Shown here: positions 15,816 through 20,838 of the stretch, piece after piece | How the letters are laid out: each line of letters opens with the position of its first letter | How positions within the stretch are numbered: position 1 is the stretch's first letter | From: Cyanobacteria bacterium OH_CBB_238 | GTDB taxonomy: Bacteria > Cyanobacteriota > Vampirovibrionia > Gastranaerophilales > Gastranaerophilaceae | DNA length: 20,838 bases | NCBI GenBank assembly: GCA_023409995.1 | Contig: JAEYQN010000045.1 | Span: forward strand, 1 to 20,838 | Direction: 5' to 3' | The notes under the pieces: model-generated | Seen by the model: the letters and a program-made list of their open reading frames with translations, nothing else | The model's database searches: none | What the model was told of the DNA's origin: nothing | Translations under genes and position numbers: made by a program

Positions 15816-15843
15816 AAAAGAGGTTACATTAGTAGCCTCTTTT
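15816..15843. terminator. Bidirectional terminator between rpsU and cheA
   Basis: GAGGTTAC (15820-15827) and GTAGCCTC (15832-15839) form an eight-base stem with one G-T pair and an ATTA loop. It is flanked by AAAAA on the left and TTTT on the right, so it works as an intrinsic terminator on both strands. Its right edge overlaps the cheA stop codon (15842-15844). Confidence 0.8.
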
Positions 15844-18800
15844 ACATTTGTAGTTTCAATAATTTTGCTATTTTTTCTAAAAAATCATTTTTTTCAAACT
15901 CTAATTTGTTTTGATGCATATTGATTTTCAATTCGTTAAACTCATTTCTTATTTTGCTTATTGGAGAGGTTGATATTGTCATTATAGGGATATTTGCATA
16001 CATTTCGTCATTTTTTATGTGTTTAATCAGTGTAAGTCCGCTCATTGTTGGCATATCTATATCGCTGATTATTAAGTCATATTTGTCTTTCTTAAGCTCT
16101 TGGAGGGCATTAGGTGAATCTTGAATGCAAACCAAGTTGTAGCCCGCCTGAGTTATTATTTTATTAAGTAGTGTCAATGTTATTTTTGAATCATCCACTA
16201 ATAATATTTTGTAGTCTCTGGGGTTTTTTGATTTTTGTGTTGTTGATAATAGCTTTTGTGGAGATAATGATAATTTTTCGATATTTACAAGGCAAGAATT
16301 AATGAGTTCTGAAGGATTTATTATTAAGCAGAGGTCCCCATCTGCCAAGTTTGTGACTCCAGAAATGTTTTTTAATTTATAAATTGGAGGAGACAGTTTT
16401 TTGTGAAGAATTTCTTGGTCCCCTAATAATTTGTCTACAATAAATGCAATCTTTGCATTTTCGGCTTCAATTATTGCTACAGTGATATTTGTGTATGGTA
16501 TTGGAGATTGTCTCTTTATGCTTAGAACTTCTGCAAGATCTAATATTGGAATGGATCGATTATCGTATATTATAGCTTTTTGTCCATCTTTTAAAAATAT
16601 TTTTTCTTGATTTATCCATTTGACAGTTTTAATTGCACTCATAGGTATTGCAAATTTCTTATTGCATACACCGATAATAAATCCTTTAACAGTGGACATC
16701 GAAATGGGTAATTCTATTATAACTTTTGCACCTTTATTAAGTGCTGAATATACTTTTACCTTACCATTTAGTTGAGAAATTTTGGTTTGAACAATATCTA
16801 ATCCAATCCCTCTTCCTGATATCTCTGTTATTTTGTCTCCAGTTGAGAATCCTGGCCAGAAAATTAAATTCATTATTTGTTCATCATTCATTGAATTTAT
16901 TTCATCAGAGGTTAGAAGTCCTTTTTGTAATGCTTTTTCTCTTATCTTTTTTATATTTATTCCTAGTCCATCATCTTCTATCTCAATTATAATTTTATTT
17001 TCTTCACATCTTGCGCTAAGCTGAATTTTGCCTATTCTGGATTTGTTATTTTTTAGTCTGTCAGCTGGTAATTCTATCCCATGGTCAATAGCATTTCTTA
17101 AAATATGAATTAAGGGCATCTTTATTTCTTCAATTATTTTCTTATCAACGCTAGTCTCACTTCCTTTTATATAAAGCTCAACGTCTTTTTGACTATTTTC
17201 AGCTATGTCACGAACCATTCTGGGAAACATATGAAATACAGTACCTAAAGGTAATACCCTTATGTTTTTTACAACATTTTCTATTTCATAGATTATATGA
17301 TTAAGTTTTATATCGTCTTCATTTATTTTTTTATATAGTTCGTTTAGATCACTCATAACATCGTTTAGTTTTATTTGATTGTCGCTAAACGCCCCTATTA
17401 ATTGTTTGTTGTATGTACCTATAATCTCATTTAGTTCTGGTCTGTTTGCATTCTTTTTTTCGAAATATTTTATATAATTTATTGTTTTTTTTAGTTGAGA
17501 ATGCCAATCTGACAGCTTGAAAGATATTTTGTTTAGTTCTGACAGGTGTTTTTGTGCTTTTATTCCATTAATTATTAATTCACCTGTTTGCCCTACCAAT
17601 GAGTCTAATTTTTTTGTATCTACTCGTAGAGTTTTTATAGTCCCAATCTCAAATGTTTTGAAGAAATCTTGTATTTTTTGGAACTCTTGCTTGGGTTCGG
17701 CCTTTATATTTTTAGTGCTGGCTAAGTTTGTACTATTATCTGTCATATCTATCATTTGTTCGACAATAGATAACCTTTGAAATAAAAGGCTTAGGTCATC
17801 ATCTTCATTTCCCTGATTTGTTAAAATAATGTTTTTTGTTATATTTACGCTTTGATTAAGAATTGAGATTATATCATTTTCGGGCTTTATTCTCAGTCTC
17901 TTAATTTGATCAAGAATATCATATATTTTTTTATATATTTTGGTGATTTCTTCTCCTATTTCACAATTTAGAAGACTAAGAACTTGCTTTTGGGAGTTTT
18001 CAACATAAATAGCATCTATTTTTATTTGAGAAATATTGCTTGATAAATATTCTAACTTTTCTTCTAGTTGTTTTTTGTAGAGGTCTTCTGTTGGTGATAA
18101 TTCGATGGTTTGATCATCTGATGTTTTTTCTACAACTTCGGAGGTGAAATCTCCATAAATCAAAGGGATGGATAGTGTAGAAAAGATAAAATTTATTTTT
18201 TCTATTATTTCTACAATGTCATTTTTGAGTTGACTTATTTCTTCATTTTCAAGCCCTTTTTCTGATTCTAATTTTTTTATTAATGATGTTGATAGTAACT
18301 CAATGTTTTTTGTTAGCTCTGAAAAATTAGTTGCATAAAATATATCGCACAAATTTTTGATATTATCGGAAATTATTGATATATGGGTACTTTTTTCTTG
18401 GTTGTTATATTTGTCGAGTACGAATAAGGATTCTAACAATAATGCTTTTATATTGGTAGCTTGTTTTATGAACTGTTCAATATCGGTATTTCTAAATTCT
18501 ATTTCTGTTTCATTTAAAGTCTGTTGAGTCTCTTTATTCCCAATTATAGAAATTAAATCAGCAGAATAAGTTTCTATCTCTGGACAATTATAGTCTTGTT
18601 TGTTTTTAACTGAATTACTTATTAAAAACAAAAGGAAGTCTGTTGACCGGTACAACGTGTTAAATAGTTCTTGAGATACATTTACTTTTTTGCTTTTTAT
18701 TAAAGTTAATACATCTTCAATTTTGTGAGCTATATTTTGTATGCTATTAAAACCTATCATTCGAGCTGCACCCTTTAACGAGTGAGCATCTTGAAAAAGC

Positions 18801-18934
18801 GCTGACATAACCTGCGCATCTTGGGGAGAATTTTCAAACCTTAAAAGATTACTGTTAAATCTTTGGACAATTTCTTCGCTTTCATCTTTAAATATATTTA
18901 GAATTTCTTCAAATTCTTCAGGTAAGAAATTCAT
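15842..18934 (-). CDS. cheA: Hybrid CheA histidine kinase with C-terminal receiver
   Basis: The 1030-residue protein is ordered Hpt (about 1-130, phospho-accepting H51 in AHSLKGAARMIGF), a helical stretch without a recognisable P2 domain (about 130-430), dimerisation helices (about 430-600), HATPase (N-box N614 in HILRNAIDHG, G1 DDGLGI at 654-659, G2 GRGIGLD at 707-713), CheW-like domain (about 745-885) and CheY-like receiver (about 908-1030). The receiver has D914-D915, phospho-acceptor D958 and K1010, so it looks functional. Such CheA-receiver hybrids resemble FrzE and PilL/ChpA kinases that steer gliding or type IV pili, but flagellar control is possible. AGGGA seven bases upstream lies in the end of the receptor gene, and the gap is three bases, so the two are coupled. 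No cheR, cheB or separate cheY is in the window. Confidence 0.94.
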   Translation of the reverse strand: MNFLPEEFEEILNIFKDESEEIVQRFNSNLLRFENSPQDAQVMSALFQDAHSLKGAARMIGFNSIQNIAHKIEDVLTLIKSKKVNVSQELFNTLYRSTDFLLFLISNSVKNKQDYNCPEIETYSADLISIIGNKETQQTLNETEIEFRNTDIEQFIKQATNIKALLLESLFVLDKYNNQEKSTHISIISDNIKNLCDIFYATNFSELTKNIELLSTSLIKKLESEKGLENEEISQLKNDIVEIIEKINFIFSTLSIPLIYGDFTSEVVEKTSDDQTIELSPTEDLYKKQLEEKLEYLSSNISQIKIDAIYVENSQKQVLSLLNCEIGEEITKIYKKIYDILDQIKRLRIKPENDIISILNQSVNITKNIILTNQGNEDDDLSLLFQRLSIVEQMIDMTDNSTNLASTKNIKAEPKQEFQKIQDFFKTFEIGTIKTLRVDTKKLDSLVGQTGELIINGIKAQKHLSELNKISFKLSDWHSQLKKTINYIKYFEKKNANRPELNEIIGTYNKQLIGAFSDNQIKLNDVMSDLNELYKKINEDDIKLNHIIYEIENVVKNIRVLPLGTVFHMFPRMVRDIAENSQKDVELYIKGSETSVDKKIIEEIKMPLIHILRNAIDHGIELPADRLKNNKSRIGKIQLSARCEENKIIIEIEDDGLGINIKKIREKALQKGLLTSDEINSMNDEQIMNLIFWPGFSTGDKITEISGRGIGLDIVQTKISQLNGKVKVYSALNKGAKVIIELPISMSTVKGFIIGVCNKKFAIPMSAIKTVKWINQEKIFLKDGQKAIIYDNRSIPILDLAEVLSIKRQSPIPYTNITVAIIEAENAKIAFIVDKLLGDQEILHKKLSPPIYKLKNISGVTNLADGDLCLIINPSELINSCLVNIEKLSLSPQKLLSTTQKSKNPRDYKILLVDDSKITLTLLNKIITQAGYNLVCIQDSPNALQELKKDKYDLIISDIDMPTMSGLTLIKHIKNDEMYANIPIMTISTSPISKIRNEFNELKINMHQNKLEFEKNDFLEKIAKLLKLQM

Positions 18935-18937
18935 TTT

Positions 18938-19993
18938 TTATTCCCTGTTAGTCATTAGTATTTCTTTTATATTGGTTGCAATTTTAAAAAATGCTTTTAT
19001 GCTTTCCATATTCTCTTCTAAGTTCAATGTTGATTCGTTTAGCTCTCTATCAAGTTCTTCTACTATGTTGATAACGTCATCAGATAGAACAGCCTGATCA
19101 ATTGTGGAGTTTAAAATTCCTTCAATACCTTCTGTGAGCTCATTCATTATAGATATTAATGCACCAATGTTTATTTCTATGCTGTGTGCAAGTGTTACCC
19201 CAGACTCAATTTCTTTTGTTCCCTCTTCAGTTGCCATTACAGTTGAGTTTGTCGCTTGTTCGATATCGTTAATCAAAGATGAAATTTTTGTTGTTGCTTG
19301 TTTTGATTCATCTGCTAGTTTTCTAATTTCACCTGCAACTACGGCAAATCCCTTTCCATGCTCCCCGGCTCTTGCTGCTTCTACTGCTGCGTTTAGGGCA
19401 AGCATGTTGGTTTGTTCTGCTATATCTTCTACAATTCCAACAGTGTTTCCAATCTGTTGTATATAGTCGCTTAATTCTAGAATTAATTCTGCAATTGTTT
19501 GAATTTTTTGTTTTAATGTCAACATCATCTGAATATTTGCTTTAACTGAGTCAGACTCTTTTTGAGAAAAATCTAATGACTCTTGGGCTTTTCCTGCTAC
19601 ACCTTGAGCATATTCTTTTGTTTTAGCTGATATATTTTTAAAGTGAAAGATTGATTGATTAATCTCTTTTACAAGGTCTATATAATTCGATGTTATTGTT
19701 TGTTGTTTTGAATTAAGGTTAAGAGCCTTTAGTGATACAGATTCGCTATTTTGGATTTCATCTGCAATATTCTTTCTCATGCTTTTTACTTGGGTAATGA
19801 ATTTTTTATAATAAATAACTTGAAGGGTGCAAAAGGTTGTTGTGATGACAAATAATATTATTATTGTGGACCATATTGGTGCCTTGAGGATTATGAATGT
19901 TGAGACTAGTATCAAGCTTACTATTGAAATGCCCAGATCTATAAACCTTTTTTGTCTTAGATGCTCAATCATATTTATATTCGGGTTTTGCAT
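18938..19993 (-). CDS. Methyl-accepting chemotaxis protein without a sensor domain
   Basis: The 351-residue receptor has two closely spaced transmembrane helices (about 19-36 and 40-60) with only a few residues between them, so there is no periplasmic ligand domain. The rest is a cytoplasmic coiled-coil hairpin whose tip (about 193-230) contains [19 protein letters not shown] and [16 protein letters not shown], the highly conserved contact surface for CheA and CheW. It probably senses membrane or cytoplasmic state, or takes its signal from a partner (inference). AGGAG lies six bases before the ATG. It is the first gene of a two-gene operon with cheA and is divergent from the CheW gene. Confidence 0.94.
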   Translation of the reverse strand: MQNPNINMIEHLRQKRFIDLGISIVSLILVSTFIILKAPIWSTIIILFVITTTFCTLQVIYYKKFITQVKSMRKNIADEIQNSESVSLKALNLNSKQQTITSNYIDLVKEINQSIFHFKNISAKTKEYAQGVAGKAQESLDFSQKESDSVKANIQMMLTLKQKIQTIAELILELSDYIQQIGNTVGIVEDIAEQTNMLALNAAVEAARAGEHGKGFAVVAGEIRKLADESKQATTKISSLINDIEQATNSTVMATEEGTKEIESGVTLAHSIEINIGALISIMNELTEGIEGILNSTIDQAVLSDDVINIVEELDRELNESTLNLEENMESIKAFFKIATNIKEILMTNRE

Positions 19994-20129
19994 TTTATAC
20001 TCCTGCTTTTTATGGACTAACTTTAAACTTTGTAGATTATGTTTTTTATTATAGGTTGAATATTCTATTTTATAATCGTTGATTTATTGTATAATTTTTT
20101 ATTATAACAGTGAGGAAGCCTAACTAAAA
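19994..20129. promoter_or_regulatory. Divergent promoter region of the chemosensory genes
   Basis: This gap contains a perfect TATAAT on the minus strand at 20053-20048 for the receptor-cheA operon, and TATAAT on the plus strand at 20090-20095 (another at 20071-20076) for the CheW gene. None has a convincing -35 at 17 bases. The arrangement suggests shared control of the three genes. Confidence 0.4.
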
Positions 20130-20838
20130 ATGCTTAATAATCTTACTTATTATGATGATACCAAAAGCTCCGAAGATAGTTTGTTTGTCTTCTTTATGCT
20201 TGGTGAAAAGATGTATGCGATACATACTTCTCATACAGTTGAACTTTTGAAAATGCCGCTGCTCGAACACCCACAGTCACTACCTAAACATATAATCGGG
20301 GTTCTTACATATAATAATTTGACAATAAATATAGTTGATATGAAGTCTATATTGGATGGTTCAAGGCAATCTTGCTCGATTGATACTCAATTGATGATTG
20401 TAAGTACAGAAGAGTCTATTTTTGGAATGGTAGTTGATAAAATTATAGACGTGGTTTCGATTCCTGCTGCAGAAATGAAGTTTCCCCCATATGTCTCCGA
20501 AGATAATATAATAAAAATGATGTATCAATATGATAAAAACTTGGTTTCTATCATAGATTTGTATTCTATTGAAAATGTTCTAAAAACTAATGAAATAAAT
20601 GAAGATCATTATAATTATGACAGCTTATTTCCTCAGGATTCAGAGTCTAGAGTTGTGATGAAAAATAGGGCAACAGAGCTTATTACCAAAAATAGTACAG
20701 AGTTTATGACCGGCTCATATAATGAAGACCAATTTATTGTTTTTAAATTGTTTGATAGCTCTTATTGTATAAATATGAAATTTGTTAGAGAAATAGTTTC
20801 TTTATCTTCTCTAAATATAATGGAATTGCCATATTCAC
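20130..20838 (+). CDS. Tandem CheW-domain protein, 3'-truncated by window edge
   Basis: An open frame runs from the ATG at 20130 to the window end without a stop (236 codons visible). Residues 15-152 form a CheW domain (SLFVFFMLGEKMYAIHTSHTVELLKMP, IIGVLTYNNLTINIVDMK, FGMVVDKIIDVVSIP). A polar linker of about 45 residues follows, and from about 200 a second CheW domain begins (DQFIVFKLFDSSYCINMKFV). Two-domain CheW (CheV-like or double-CheW) adaptors join receptors to CheA; whether a receiver follows, as in CheV, is outside the window. GAGGA at 20112-20116 is 13 bases upstream, rather far. It diverges from the receptor-cheA operon and surely serves the same array. Confidence 0.88.
   Translation, partial: MLNNLTYYDDTKSSEDSLFVFFMLGEKMYAIHTSHTVELLKMPLLEHPQSLPKHIIGVLTYNNLTINIVDMKSILDGSRQSCSIDTQLMIVSTEESIFGMVVDKIIDVVSIPAAEMKFPPYVSEDNIIKMMYQYDKNLVSIIDLYSIENVLKTNEINEDHYNYDSLFPQDSESRVVMKNRATELITKNSTEFMTGSYNEDQFIVFKLFDSSYCINMKFVREIVSLSSLNIMELPYS

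Noticed and set aside
16741..17780. Several plus-strand open frames opposite cheA
   Set aside because: They overlap one another and the conserved HATPase and dimerisation coding region; no start signals.
19104..19466. Plus-strand 120-codon open frame opposite the chemoreceptor
   Set aside because: It mirrors the conserved hairpin-tip coding sequence of the receptor; an antisense artefact of alanine- and serine-rich codons.
1..20838. Alternative genetic code with TGA read as an amino acid
   Set aside because: All long genes read through without in-frame TGA, tryptophan is encoded by TGG, and TGA serves as the helicase stop.

Overview
The window is AT-rich, gene-dense bacterial chromosome. 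I infer a relative of Candidatus Gastranaerophilales / Melainabacteria, the non-photosynthetic sister lineage of Cyanobacteria. Three things support this: the N-terminus of ribosomal protein S1 looks cyanobacterial (an FTDNEFESLLSKYDY-type opening followed by an IDIGAKT-type motif), there is a short RpoD-like group-2 sigma factor, and dapF sits with a lipoprotein and an exported glycoside hydrolase, which fits a diderm cell wall. This is recognition from memory, not a phylogeny. I see no tRNA, rRNA, CRISPR array, insertion sequence or prophage.

Layout. (1) 1-1763, plus strand: two tandem paralogous radical-SAM proteins, the first cut by the left edge. (2) 5637-1760, minus strand: a wall-related run of an exported GHL10 glycosidase, diaminopimelate epimerase (dapF), and an orphan OppD/DppD-type ABC ATPase whose stop codon overlaps that of the second radical-SAM gene. 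(3) 5774-6817, plus: a DnaJ-type co-chaperone with only half of the usual zinc finger. (4) 7977-6820, minus: a small predicted lipoprotein, a BlaI/MecI-type repressor and an unrecognised 157-residue protein. (5) 12546-8009, minus: a 1277-residue protein that reads as two SF1 helicase halves in tandem (the first degenerate, the second intact), translationally coupled (ATGA) to a small iron-sulfur PD-(D/E)XK nuclease. This looks like an AddAB/AdnAB-type double-strand-break resection machine repackaged as a fused motor protein plus a separate nuclease, and it is the most interesting item here. (6) 12880-15799, plus: a group-2 sigma factor with its terminator, then a translation cluster of S1, a P-loop kinase and S21 (a 57-residue gene at 15626-15799). 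(7) 19993-15842, minus: a sensorless membrane chemoreceptor coupled to a hybrid CheA with a C-terminal receiver. Diverging from it at 20130 is a tandem-CheW protein that runs off the right edge.

The genes form a few functional groups: wall metabolism (GHL10, dapF), DNA break repair (helicase and nuclease), gene expression (sigma factor, S1, S21), proteostasis (DnaJ) and a chemosensory array (MCP, CheA, CheW). Several neighbours are packed tightly, with shared or overlapping stop codons and hairpins serving both strands. Promoter calls are by-eye matches to the sigma-70 consensus and are tentative.
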